A stretch of 64,000 nt of DNA, from assembly GCA_964020975.1 (NCBI GenBank), contig CAXHWN010002790.1, positions 310,001 through 374,000 of the forward strand, in the 5' to 3' direction. Positions 12,350 through 39,619 of this stretch are shown in pieces. The stretch is from Hermodice carunculata (lineage: Eukaryota; Annelida; Polychaeta; Eunicida; Amphinomidae). Each line of letters opens with the position of its first letter. Position 1 is the stretch's first letter. A program made the position numbers and the translations under genes. The notes below the pieces were generated by a model. It did not search any database and had not been told where the DNA came from. It saw only the letters and a program-made list of their open reading frames with translations.

Positions 12350-13650
12350 AAAGATATTTGTCTGTACCTTACCCTGCAGCCATCATAATTAAACCCAAAC
12401 TTCACAATACTATACAAAGTGTACTGGTTTTATGAGTTGCCTCAGCATTTTATAAGCATTAAAATCAACAGTAGATATCACAAGTTCTACACAAGTGCAT
12501 ATTGTACAATGTATAATTGCTGAACATGTCCACATAGTGTATATTTTGGCTTTGTAAGTATCAAAGTCAACAGGAAATATCAAAAGTTCTGCACAAGGGC
12601 AGATAGTACAATGAATACTTCATGTACACGTCAACTTATTGTATGTTTAGGCTTTGTAATTCAAATTTCGTGTAACATATTTTTTTTACTAAGTTTTTGA
12701 GTGGGGGGGGGGGGAGGATTCCATTTTCATTTTTTATTTATACTTTGTACAGGTCAGGACTACATAACCATTCTTTAATAAAATGAAACTCTTTTAAATG
12801 CGTTTGACCTGAGAGTAGGAAAAGCAGTCGATTACAAAAAGTCGTTTCTTACCTTTGCGTGCGAGCACTTTTCTCTCTTTTTCTCCCATCATGACAAACA
12901 TTTTCCATAGCACCATTTTTGGGCACAGCTGGGCAGCAGTTAGGAACTTTTACAGGGGACAGCCTAGCAGGTCAGGATCTGGATGCAGGGGTAGAGTACA
13001 ATAGAGAGGGTAGCTCTATGATCTGCAGGAGGCATATGCGTTTTCAGTGGGTAGGGTTTTGCTACATATAGAGGATATGAAGTGTAATGTAGGCCGGTTG
13101 TGAGGTTTATAAGTAAGGGGCCCTGAAACAGTCACTTCTATATCCTGCCTCAAATGGTTCCGTGCAAGTCATTACAGGTTGTTTTTAGAGCTGACATGAG
13201 GGGTGCTGCCTCCTGGGCGAAAATATTTTTAACTTATTTGGGCCAATGAGATGGTATGTAATGAGATGCCTGAACAGCTATCCCAGATGGCACCATCATT
13301 CTTGGGGACATTATGTTGGGGGTCCCCCCGAAACTCTTTGAATATTTGGTAATCAAAATTCCATACCAAAGGTGTGCGACTGTCTCTTGTCCTGTTTGCA
13401 GTAATACTCTGGAAGGTCCAAAGAAGTAGGGAAAAAGAATAAAGCTAAAAAGTGATGTAAAAAGGAAAAGACCCTCTTCTTACTTTGCCACCAGTTGCAT
13501 CATCAGCCTTCCCAAACACTTTTTTCTTGGTCAATCTCATTTGCAATTTGGTCATTGCTGTCTAAATTATCACTTGTTTTGGAGAAGTTTCAAGAGTAAG
13601 CCAAGCAGCATACCATGCATATTGATGTAGTTAACTGATGCTATCAAATA
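12350..13650. other. Non-coding stretch with poly-G run
   Basis: No coding or RNA features. A run of 11-12 G lies at about 12703-12714. A short passage at about 12430-12660 repeats itself loosely (TCAACAGTAGATATCACAAGTTCTACACAAG against TCAACAGGAAATATCAAAAGTTCTGCACAAG), a diverged tandem duplication of roughly 110 bp. Confidence 0.4.
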
Positions 13651-13654
13651 AACT

Positions 13655-15440
13655 CCTTTTTAGCTCAGCTATCTTGTCAGTCAGCTGAGCTTGTCATGAC
13701 TAGCCATCCGTCGTCTGTCCATCCGTCCGTCGTCCATAATTCACATTTGTGACTTCTCCAAAACCATCAGCCAGACTTATTTCAAACTTGGTGGGGATGT
13801 GCTTTGAGTGGGTCTCTACCAAGTTTGTTCAACAGGTCACGCTCCATTGATTTTTGGATTTTTTTATGATTGGGTTTTTTTGTTTTTGTTTTTGTTTTGG
13901 GGGGGGGGAATCTTAAAAAGAAATTCTCCTCTTGGAAACTGCACACCCAATTGCTTTGATATCGTACTGGGACACTTCTGGGGACTCTTAGTTCTGAATT
14001 TGTTCACCACGTGGCACTGAATTTTTTTTTCTATTTTCTATGATTTCTTGCGTGTTTTAGTTATTTTTGACTTCTTCTCCAGAACCGTAACTCAGAGTAA
14101 GCTGAAAGGTGATGGATATGTTCCTTAAAGGAGGGTCAAACAAAGTTGTTCACTAGGTGGTACTGCTGTGGATTCCTGATTTTTAACGATGTTTTTCAAT
14201 TCAGGTACTTTTCAGTCAATGCAGCTTTCTTATTGATTACTATATAAACCAATAGGCATTCTAATGCTAATTCACATTTTTGACCACTTCTCCAAAACCT
14301 TCATCCAGATTGACTTTAAACTTGGAAGCAATTTTCCTTGGGTGGGTTTTCACCAGGTTTGTTTGAATGGTTACGTCCCAATGATTTTTGGATTTTTAAG
14401 AATTTTTTTGTTCTTTTTTTGGACAAATCTTACAAAATCTTTTTCTCAACAACCGCTCACCCAATTGTTTTGATATTACATGATAAAACTCCTGGGAACT
14501 CCTATTTCTGAATTTGGTCACCAGGTGGCGCTATAATTTTTGATGATTTTTGTGTGTTTTTGCAATTTTTGACTTCTCCAGAACCGTCAGTCAGATTAAG
14601 CTGAAACTTGGTGGATATGTTTCTTGTGAAAGGTTCAAACAAGGTTGCTCACTAGGTGGCACTGCTGTGGATTCCTGATTTTTAACGATTTCTTCAATTC
14701 GGATACTTATTGGCCAGTGCAGCTTACCAATTGGTTACTATGTAAGTCAATATGTCAACGGGCATTCTAATCATTGATAGTTGATAAGAACACTCCTAGG
14801 GACTCCTTTTTGTTTATTTGTTCACCAGGTGGTGCTCCATTTATTTTATGAATTTTCTTGTGTTTTGGTTTCTGGTCACTTCTTTTCCAGAACTGTCTGT
14901 CAGATTAGGTTGACTTTTTGTGGATATGTTCCTTGTGAAAGGGTCGAACAAAGATGTTCACTAGGTAGCACTGCTGTGGATTCCTGATTTTGAACGATTT
15001 TTTTTCAATTCGGGTAGTTATTGGTATATTGCACCATTTCTTTTCCTTATTATAAGTCAATGGGCATCCTAATGCATTGGACATTTTATTCACATTTTGG
15101 ACTTCTCTGAAGAAACTATCCGTCAGATTTACTTCAAACCTGATGGCAATGTACCGTGCGTGGGTCTCTACCAAGTTTGTTCAAATGGCCACGCTCCAGT
15201 GATGATTGGAGTTTTTAATGATTTTTTCTCGAAAATCTAAAAAAAAAAAAAAAAGAAAAAAAAAAGAAAAAAAAAAACAGGAAAGTTTCACATGAGTATT
15301 TTAATAACAATTTTGGCCAGATTTGTGCCAAACTTGGTAGGGATGTACCTTCTATAGGTGTCTACCTATTTTGTGCAAGTGGTCACTATAAAGCTGCAGA
15401 TCAGAGGGTGGCTGGCCGGAAAAGCGATCTCTTCCACCCG
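13655..15440 (+). repeat. Diverged higher-order tandem repeat (A and B units)
   Basis: Starts with an inverted pair AGCTCAGCT...AGCTGAGCT and a (CCRTCYGTC)n stretch at about 13662-13735. Then related units follow. Type A (cores near 13749, 14279 and 15092) carries CTTCTCCAAAACC...CTTCAAACTTGGTGG and a GGGTCTCTACCAAGTTTGTTC block. Type B (near 14068, 14566 and 14872) carries TTCTCCAGAACCGT...AGATTAAGCTGAAA and a TTCACTAGGTGGCACTGCTG block. Units are 200-300 bp and strongly diverged. A poly-A/G tract at 15240-15279 interrupts the last part. Related copies occur at 22.0-22.7 kb (inverted) and 63.6-64.0 kb. Confidence 0.75.
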
Positions 15441-15544
15441 CAAATAAATCAAAGAAAATAGAGAGAGGAAAAAGTAAATAAAAAAATGCTCTCATTACCC
15501 ATATTTATAGGCACATAATGCCCAGATTTTTTTTTAACACAAGA

Positions 15545-15700
15545 TGGTTTATTTTCTCGCCTGTATAAGCTGTTGGCGAGACTAAGCACTCACTTTCTGG
15601 ATGTCCGTCCATCTGTCCATCCATCTGTCTGTCCATCCGGCAACCAAAAACTTTGGAGTGGCACTATTTGACTAAATACACTGGGTAGGGCTTTCATACT
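15545..15700. repeat. CCATCTGTC-type simple repeat tract
   Basis: CTGTATAAGCTGTTGGCGAG is followed by (TCCATCTG)n-like sequence at about 15600-15640, echoing the opening of the 13.66-kb repeat. Probably the start of another copy of that broad repeat class. Confidence 0.45.
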
Positions 15701-15876
15701 TGGGTAAGTGATTGATAGTGATGGTCACTACAGATTTCTACCATCACTGTCACACATCATTGGTACATCATACTTGAATGATCATTGCAGAAAAACTTCA
15801 AAGTGGCTTGAATTATGCTGGGGAGTCATGCATTCCCCCCGGGCATGGCTCTGGTTGACAGAGTACTATGCATTTT

Positions 15877-16164
15877 CACACATGGGCCCCATAGTGCCAA
15901 ACTGTCCGGGAACTCTCTAGTGCTAGAGGAAGGAAAACCACTAAAATATATTCTTCCGGGAACAAAGAACAATAAGTTTTTACATGTAAATGTGCCTCAA
16001 TATACATCAAAAATAACTTGTATTGTCAGAAAAGATGTGATAAATGACTGATAATTGATAAATTTATAGATATAAAAGTTAGAAACAGGTTTGAAGAAAA
16101 TACTAACATGCACCCCCAACACTAGACAGTACCGGACAATTTAGCATTAGGGGGCGCATGTGTG
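15877..16164 (+). mobile_element. 288-bp TIR element (MITE-like), copy 1
   Basis: Both ends carry imperfect terminal inverted repeats of about 33 bp: CACACATGGGCCCCATAGTG at the left, and the reverse complement of CACACATGCGCCCCCTAATG at the right; both continue inward to CTGTCCGG/TTGTCCGG. There is no coding capacity. A second copy at 26126-26406 has the same ends and a matching interior. Flanking target-site duplications are not clear here. Confidence 0.85.
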
Positions 16165-16929
16165 TTACAGGTACTTGTTATCATGTCTAAAGCAAGAAGA
16201 ATGCCTGGAAATTCCATTGGCAATGAGAACAATTTTGATGCTAAGAAGCAAGTTCTTGGCATCTGGAAATGAGCTTTCAGGAGCTTGGCCCCATGGACCT
16301 CTGCAAGGAAGCTGATCTGGAACCCCTTATAGCACAGTTTATACTGATCAAGTGGGCCCTCTCTTTTACAGTTACGTAAGTTTGTGTTCAGAGATTTAAT
16401 GCTTTGAATACATTCCTTAGTAAGAACCACCTGAGAGTACGACTGCATACGAATTTATTATCGACTTTTAATGCATACTTCAATTGGACAAGATTCAACT
16501 GTTTCACAAACGGAAAATGTATTCAAACGTTTCCCAAACCAGTGATTGTACATTAGTGGCTTTCACCCCTCCCCTCCTTTGCAGAAAGATATAGTAGCCG
16601 ACCCGGGTATCACTTTTGCTATTTAATTTCAGAATTCTTTACCATGCATAATTCATTTCCAATGTAAAGCTGTAAATGGATCCTTACAGTTTGATGTATT
16701 ATCTCAGAACTTTCGGATATTAATAGGCACTTGTTGCACCTGCAGGACAATCAACTGTCTTCAACAAAAAATTTTGAACAACTGGTTCCAATCTATAACT
16801 TCAGCTATAGAGCAAATGACTATCCCTTAATGATTACCAATACTTCAGTGATCATGTCTGTATTGGGATTCAAATGGGGTTGGCACTGAACGTTGTAAAT
16901 CGTTATTAAACTTGATTTCTTGAAAACAA

Positions 16930-19460
16930 TCTATTCGATGTAATATTTGAACCAACATCCGGTTTTCTACTTCAGCAGTTCCCTGGACATGCTTATTATA
17001 GACTCACCTTGGGATATTCTGAAAAAAAAAATATAATCCTTTCCAAAATTTTAATTACTGACCACTTTTCTGTGTGATGTGATACGGCTATTCATCACGC
17101 CATTCATTCAAACATACCGTGGTAGGTAATGACAAAACAGGCCTTAAGGAATCCTCAGCATCAGCTTGGTTTTACAGCTGATAATGTGGTTTGAAAATCA
17201 CCAAGGATTCTGCTCAGTTCTGCTTCAGTCTCTTTCAAGACACTGCCAAATAATTTATTACCGACTGGGAAGTGCTCATCAGACCCACGGACAAACCTTG
17301 CAGAATCTCTTTAAGCATGAAACAAAATCTCGCCTAGGAAAGCTTAGATGCCTGGCAGCAAAATCTAGCCTTTCACTAGAAAAGACAATCAAAATTCCGA
17401 ACAGTTATTTCAGATTTATAAGTATACATGTACTTGCAACTCGACCAAAATTCTGTAAATCTTTATTTCTCAAGATTAAGAACGAGCCTTGACAGCGAAG
17501 AAATAAAACTTGAAAATCGTGGAGCCTGGGATAGAGCACGCTATGTTGTTTCTGCCAAAAGTGTGACATTCTAAGTAAATATATTTTCCCGCCAATGTAA
17601 AATAGCACCAGACAGCAGAAGTGTTCCACTTTCGAAATGTGTCCTGAAAATGGATATATGCTGTGAATACATCCCTAAGTCTGATAAAGACATTATAAAG
17701 ATCCTACTGTCTTTAAGGACAGCTTTTGTATCTGGACCACATGGAATTGGAAACTTCCTCCTAAACACAAAGCTTAAAGTCTTTAAACACTCCTCATAAA
17801 AATGCTTCAGCCATACAATTATGACAGAAAATATACAATGTGTGCAAAAGTGCAATCGACAAAAGAAAGTAAATTACGTTCCAATGTTCCTTTTCTGCAA
17901 AATGTGAAAGGCACCGGGTATGTGTATCTGGGTCTGCAGTTAGTTTCATGAGTGCGTTTTAGGAAATAGGTTACTTATTGGCAAACGATCTGGTACTAAA
18001 GGAAAAGACTTCAGTATAAACCAGCTCATGTGGATTGCACGGCAAAACTACAACGATTCAAGTGAGGTAAATGAAGCAAGTATGGTTTTCCTTAAATTTT
18101 CCAAACCAAATGATGAGCGTCAACAAAAGGGGCTTCTTTTCAAGCTGTGTCATTTTCTGGACTTGATGGTCTTCTGGGTGAAACCCTACATGACTAGGAG
18201 CTCTCAGTGGGTTGTATCCAAGGGCCCAAGACTGTTATGGCTCCCACATGAAGCTGGTGTCCTTAAGAGTTCTATGATCGACACCTGGCTTCTTAGTTTA
18301 TGGTGACTCTTTCACTGCCAGTTGTGACTTAAGTAGAAGTACTGAAGAAGTACTTTTCTGAATTACCACACGGATATTATATTAACATCTTTTGTAAACA
18401 GACCTTTCATTCGGGTACCTTAATATCCAAAATTTCCCCAGAATAAAGTAGTCCCACTGTACAGCTCTCATTTGTGCACATTGGGCGCAATGCGTCAAAA
18501 GCGTGCTCGCAAAACCTGTTGACTCAGTCTAAAATGTGGCGTGGAAAGGGTTCATGACATTGTTAAGGTTATTGAGTGAAACTTAAGGTTGTTGGCTGAT
18601 GACATCAGCATTTTTCAAGTCCTGCAAAACTAGACTGTCTGCGGACAGGGGAGTTAGACTGATATAATGTCTATTCGGCAAGGAACTTGCCCTGGCAAGT
18701 TGTTTTAATGGTATGAAGTCTTTACCTGTCATCTTCTCTGTCAACCATGCCATATTAGCTCACTCCCTATATATGTAAGTCATTCTATACTCTGAACCAG
18801 CAAGTTACATTCATTTAGTAATTGTTTTAGCTTGTAGTATGTGGTGTGAGTACATTTTGTAATTTGTATGCAAGGTCAGTGAGCATATAAGCCTCCCGAA
18901 AAAAGTCTTAAATTTATGTTCTACAGGAAAGTTCTGTTCCAATTGTACCTGCCTATTGTTAGACCTGTCATTGGATAGTGTAGTAAAGGTGCAAAAGTCT
19001 GTACTGGTACTGCCAGATATACTTTTCATATAAGTGCTTTGAAGGAACCGAAGACATTTGATGGCACACACTCACAATAAGATGCTGTTTTTCAAGATAG
19101 TCCTGTCCTATAAACTAACTGTTTGCCATTTCCCCACTATGGTCCCTAAAAACAAGGTGCTCACTACCGACAAACAACACGAGAACACACCCCACCTGGC
19201 CAATTAAGTTCCAAAGCAAAATATTTTGGTATATCTTATCTTTGCCCTGTCCTTAATCTCTGGTATAGTTTGTCATGCTTAGATCCCATCGGCCCTTTCT
19301 AGCTAAAATGAAGATCGGTTTTGGGTCAACATTGTTTCTGTCACCTAAAGCACATGCACCCATCCAACTAAAAAAAATATGCATCATGTCCTGTGTCCAA
19401 ACCTAACCATCCAGGGAAATATCCTTGTTCAGCATGAATAAAATAAAACTTGGTGTAAAG
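16930..19460 (+). mobile_element. Ancient decayed CR1/L2-type LINE
   Basis: Scattered + strand pieces keep the order of the LINE at 1250-4890: the endonuclease end SLDMLIIDSPWDIL (about 16980); RT block ASMVFLKFSKPND with GLLFKL (18076-18145, aligning with ARMVFLDISKAFD...GLLFKL); LLADDISIFQ (about 18595-18620, the FADD box); KSLKFMFYRKVL...PIVRPVIG (about 18900-18980); and C-terminal stretches to about 19440. Many stops and frame changes mark a very old copy. A palindromic MITE (18302-18555) sits inside the RT region, between the motif-A and FADD blocks. Confidence 0.7.
18302..18555 (-). mobile_element. Palindromic MITE inserted in the LINE (reverse orientation)
   Basis: Ends are inverted: GGTGACTCTTTCACTGCC at the left and the reverse complement of ATGAACCCTTTCCACGCC at the right. 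The interior contains GTTGACTCAG and ATTGGGCGCAATGCG, the hallmarks of the family seen best at 56393-56637. LINE reverse-transcriptase sequence continues on both sides, so the MITE is younger than the LINE. Confidence 0.75.
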
Positions 19461-19464
19461 CTGT

Positions 19465-20273
19465 ACCATCGTAATTCATTAAGCCAGCAATATTCTGCTG
19501 GCTATTTTTCAAGACTGTTAATGCAAATTTACTTGTGCAAAATTGAATTCAAATTTTTAAGGGTGTACAGTTACATCTTGGAAAGTGAATGCTTCAGATT
19601 TTAATTACTATCATTTGTTGTATTAACGACATGTGGTGAGATTGAGGTAACTTTGCAATCCTGCCTGTTTTTTGCAATGGGACGTGATTTTAATTTGATG
19701 ATGCGTGTGATATATAACGCTGTTAGTTTAATGAGCCTACCGTTTTCTCTCTAGTACAATAAACCTTTTCTGCTAAGTCTTTTATTGCATGGTAAATATG
19801 GCAATGTGTACCTATTATGTTGTGGATAGCCCACAAAATAGCTCCATCTGTAATATGGTGCATACAAACTTTATTTGTTTAATATGTTTACAATACAAAT
19901 ACCAGAGCTTAGTTAACTCTGTAACTGGCTGTGGATCCATTCTAAATTAAAATGTTGCAACAAAACTAAACACTTTATTTATCTGTGAGGCTGTCTGCGT
20001 TCTTGTGAATTGAAACATCATGTTCATTGATTCAGAAATGGCTCTGGGCGTTTTCATCTCAAAAGTCCAATCATGTGTAACATGAAAGAAGCTAAAGATA
20101 TGAAGGTGTATGATCATCCTCTATTTACACACAGATGCACACTTAATTACCTGGTAGTTTTGTGTGCAGGGGAGCCACAATGGATAACAATATAAATTTG
20201 GATGATCGTTTGACACAAGCTGTCATTATGTAGGCATGTCTTTTCTTTCTCTTTATAACGTCAATCTTGTTAG
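19465..20273. other. Upstream region of the SLC16-like gene
   Basis: No recognisable domains or repeats. A pyrimidine-rich stretch ending in TTGTTAG at 20273 looks like a splice acceptor just before the start codon, so a non-coding 5' exon probably lies upstream, but I cannot place it. A 17-codon open frame starts at about 20180 and would be removed if that acceptor is used. Confidence 0.4.
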
Positions 20274-20282
20274 ACCAGAACA

Positions 20283-35940
<15,658 letters not shown>

Positions 35941-36239
35941 AGCAACAAATGGAGCATTCCAGTGATTGAATGAAATCGCACTTTCGATATATGATTACGA
36001 TACATAACTACGCACATATTATTTCACAATGGCACAGATAGAGAATCTTATAATGTGGAATAAGTACTCATAATGAATTATGTCCTCTGGTGGGCGTTGT
36101 GCTGCCTTTTTGAAACGGGAGGCGCTCTTCATTTGAAATGATATTATCGGTCAATAGACAATGAGGTTGGCATGACCTACCACGGATTACTGCTTTCGGA
36201 ATTTCAAACACGAAATTAAAAATGCAATGCTTAACATAG

Positions 36240-36245
36240 AATAAA
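36240..36245 (+). promoter_or_regulatory. Poly(A) signal for the SLC16-like gene
   Basis: AATAAA 300 nt after the stop codon, before the LINE insertion that begins at about 36330. It is the first canonical signal downstream, so it is the likely 3' end. Confidence 0.5.
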
Positions 36246-36329
36246 GTACAATTCATATGGCATATATAGGTGATGCAGACTGATATATTTATGAGTTATT
36301 TCAGGTATCTCGCCTAATGGCTGATATGA

Positions 36330-37440
36330 TGAATGAATGAATGAATAAACTTTATTAACTGCATCAAATTACAAATATGATATTATGTTAATACAACACA
36401 TATAAATAGAAAACACAAGTTACAAGAACACAAACCCCCCCCCCAAAAATCATATCACACAATATACCCACAAATCACATTACACACAAGACAGAAGAAA
36501 GAAAATAATACAAATACAGTTGCAATACAACAAAACAATAAATTACCATAGATATATTCGAGAGCCATATCAGTGTACATACTTGTGGATGTTTACACAG
36601 GGTACATAGTCTAAAGAATAGAGGGGAAAAGAGAGGGGGAATATACATATTCACAATGTTCCCCTCTTATTCAGTGTCTCGGAGAAATATTTGTTAACCA
36701 TTGTAATTTTTTCCACATCGTCTAGCCTAATAATGAATATAAATTTGTCGTAGTCATCTAAATTATCAAACATTGGGAAAATATCGGTTAGTGCACCATA
36801 TATATTTCTTCTTTCCTTTTCATATTTTCTACAAGCGCTTATAAAGTGATATTCGTCTTCTAGTATATTACAAGTACCGCATAATCGTTCCTCTAAAGGC
36901 ATTTTGTGTGGTCTTTTGTGTCTACCAGTTTCGATTTTCAAATTGTGTGCACTTATTCTTAAACGTGTAATATCTTTCCTTAAAGCATAATCTCGAATCA
37001 CTAATAAATATTTCTCTAACTCAAATGTTTCTTTAAATTTAGCATAAGTACGTAGTTTTTTGTCTGGAGCTGAATTGCCTTTCATTGCTTCTTGCCACTG
37101 AAGGATAAATCGTCTTTTAATTCTTTTGACAAAAATCGGAGTAGGGAAAAAATTGGTGCGCGAACCGACATTTTCCCACATTTTGCTGAAACCAAATAAG
37201 TTAAATGTGTCTCTTAGAGATGTGATCCATTTGAACTTCCCGGTATCAATATGTTCCACATTACAAAGAAAGCAATCATAGAGCAAACTCTCATGTTTCA
37301 TATGTACTATCCGTAGCCAATTCTTACACATTTGAGTGAAAATTTTGAGTACAAGTGGAAATTCGCCTAGTTCACTTATCACTGCAATATTGCTTGCTTT
37401 TTTGTGCACTCCTAAAGAGAAACGCAAAAATGATGTTTAC
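36330..37440 (-). mobile_element. LINE 3' end (Cys-rich C-terminus family), 5' truncated
   Basis: A 258-codon minus-strand frame (36651-37427) is the C-terminal part of a non-LTR polyprotein: RFSLGVHKKASNIAVISELG (post-RT thumb) and a long charged middle. The last ~80 residues carry RPHKMPLEERLCGTCN...EDEYHFISACRKY, a Cys/His cluster typical of this LINE type. The 3' UTR ends at about 36335 with AATAAAGTTT followed by four to five ATTC units, a tail repeat as left by target-primed reverse transcription. The frame is intact, so this is a rather young, 5'-truncated insertion just downstream of the SLC16-like gene. Confidence 0.9.
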
Positions 37441-37479
37441 CCGAATCGCAAATTTCTACCCATTGAGTTGAAGAATCAA

Positions 37480-37940
37480 GGTTACATGTAATTGGTGTAC
37501 TTTGATGTTAAAATTTGTTTTATGACCACGGAACGGCTGAGTCTTTAAACAGCAATCGTCGGCCGCAACCACCTAACTAAAAATGGGAAACGCAGACGTG
37601 CATCCGCTGCACCAAATTTCTATACTTGGGAGCCAGGTATGCTTGAATGCCATAATCGACAAGGCATGGTTCATTGTATTTAATCTAGTACATTTACGGT
37701 ACGGTATTCGGAGTTGTCCCAAATCGGGGACTATATAGGCTACACATGTAAGTCCACCAGCATTAAAGGCGCATGGAAATTAAATTTGCTTTATGGTCAC
37801 GCTACGCCTGGGTCTCAAATCATCGACCTTGGACAAGAATCACCTAGCCAAAAATGGGAAACATAGACATATATTCGACTGGACCAAAACCAGGTTGTGA
37901 ATATAAAGGATTTATCCCAACTGTAACATACAGTAGGCCT
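37480..37940 (+). repeat. Diverged tandem duplication (~265-bp unit)
   Basis: Unit 1 (from ACATGTAATTGG, about 37483) and unit 2 (from ACATGTAAGTCC, about 37744) share AAATTTG(T/C)TTTATG, CACCTA..(A/C)AAAAATGGGAAAC and CAGACGT/TAGACAT pieces. They are roughly 65-70 % identical by eye. Confidence 0.6.
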
Positions 37941-37999
37941 ACATAACGGCAAAAATTGAAAGCGTGTTAAGATTTTACCGGTCAGCTTTAATTGTTTTA

Positions 38000-38174
38000 G
38001 GGTTTAACTACTTCTGGGGAGGACTGGGGGTTTAACTAAGCCCACTCAATAAAGGTTTGGCACGTTTACTTAGTCTATACCCCACGAAGGAAGGCATCGA
38101 CGGCTGCCAAGCCTCCATGGAAGGGCTTATGATATCAGGTGAACGTCCAATCCTTCCCAGAAGTAGTTAAACCC
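38000..38174. mobile_element. 175-bp TIR element (MITE-like)
   Basis: Left end GGGTTTAACTACTTCTGGGG with AGGAC; the right end is the reverse complement of GGGTTTAACTACTTCTGGGA with AGGAT. These are nearly perfect inverted repeats of about 25 bp around a non-coding interior. No certain target duplication. Only one copy in the window. Confidence 0.8.
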
Positions 38175-38179
38175 CATTC

Positions 38180-39590
38180 TATCGCAGTTTCCGACAACGC
38201 AGTTATGTTGACCACCTGAAGCGTCAGACCCATCTCCGTCGGTCCTATGCCTACCGCGAGCGGGGGCTTTTTATTATAGGCTTCGGTCTCTACGCAACGG
38301 ATGGACCAGAGAATGTTTGCATTTTCAATGGGAAAGGTGGGGGATCTTAAAAAGTTTTCCCTGAGACACTTACAGGTGTCGATTTAGGGTATAATGACCA
38401 AATGGGTCTCGTTTTGTACTGATATTTGAAGTTTAAATTGATTCGTTGAATACATCTCTGAAATTTTAAAATGTTCTAATAAAAATAAATCAATGTCATA
38501 TTAGTGGTTCAAGTGGAATTCTTGCAGACAGTTTTGTGTGGACGGAAAGGCATGTGACATAAATAGTTTACAGGTTCTATTTATACAGAGAGGATATACT
38601 ACTAGTTAAAATGTAGTAGAAAAAATAAGATGGATTTATGAACACAGAAAAAAGGCAATTGTATCATCCTTTGCTCTACGAACTTGGCATGATGTCTACC
38701 TTGTTAACACTGGTGGGACAAAACAAATAGTCCATGCAGCAGTGTTGAGCAGGCAAAAATGTAAAAGGTCTGAAAGACGATCACCAAGACATAAATATTG
38801 AAGGAAACAATTCTAATATTATAGAGGAAAGAAAACAATAAACGCATTTCAAAGACAGATAAATCTTATGATTTGTCATATTTCATTTCGTTATCCCCGT
38901 GAGCACTGGACTTATAAAATCAACCAATTAAAATAAAACATGAAGACACTTTAAATTGAAAATGCAAGTTTTTTTTTACTTTTTAACAATTTCTGCTGCA
39001 TGTTAGAGACAAATTGTGAGTGAAACATAATATCATTTTTTTAGGCAATCCGAATTTTTACAAAAGAGCACTATAAGTATAGCTCTCAAGCATACCAAAT
39101 ATACTGACAAATGTTTAAAAATCTTTGAGCTCGAATTTTATCAGAGCTAATCTCTACTAAGAGCATTCAGTTATGGGAAGCTTAACCTTAAAACAAATTA
39201 TTATGTTTTTCTTATCTGATGTGCATCATGAGCTGATCTCTTTGTAAAACCTTCAGTTATGCAAAGCTTAATCTCAAAGCGAATTAGTCTTGTGTTTCAG
39301 TGATATTAGGCAAACCCTTTTGGTATTTAACATCTCATCAATGTCGCCTTTTATAGCACCAATAGACCCATCGTTTTCATTACGTGCCTTTGACTCAATA
39401 TGTTGCATTGAATGTAAAGTTCTAAACTCTGCATCAAAGTACTATGATTGCTATACTGAACTTGACTGGAATTATATCACTCACCTGCTCGTGTGTGTAA
39501 TAATACGTCTATTTAATGACCGAAGAATTTTATGTTATTCTTCACGAAACGGATAAATCTTTCCACTATGGTGTTTAATAACATTTTTTT
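38180..39590. other. Non-coding stretch, nothing recognised
   Basis: AT-rich. A loose internal echo (GAGCTAATCTCT...AGTTATG...AAGCTTAA at about 39150 and GAGCTGATCTCTTTG...AGTTATGCAAAGCTTAA at about 39230) suggests an old tandem duplication of about 80 bp. Confidence 0.4.
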
Positions 39591-39619
39591 TGAGTTTAAT
39601 TTGGAATATATTTGGCATT

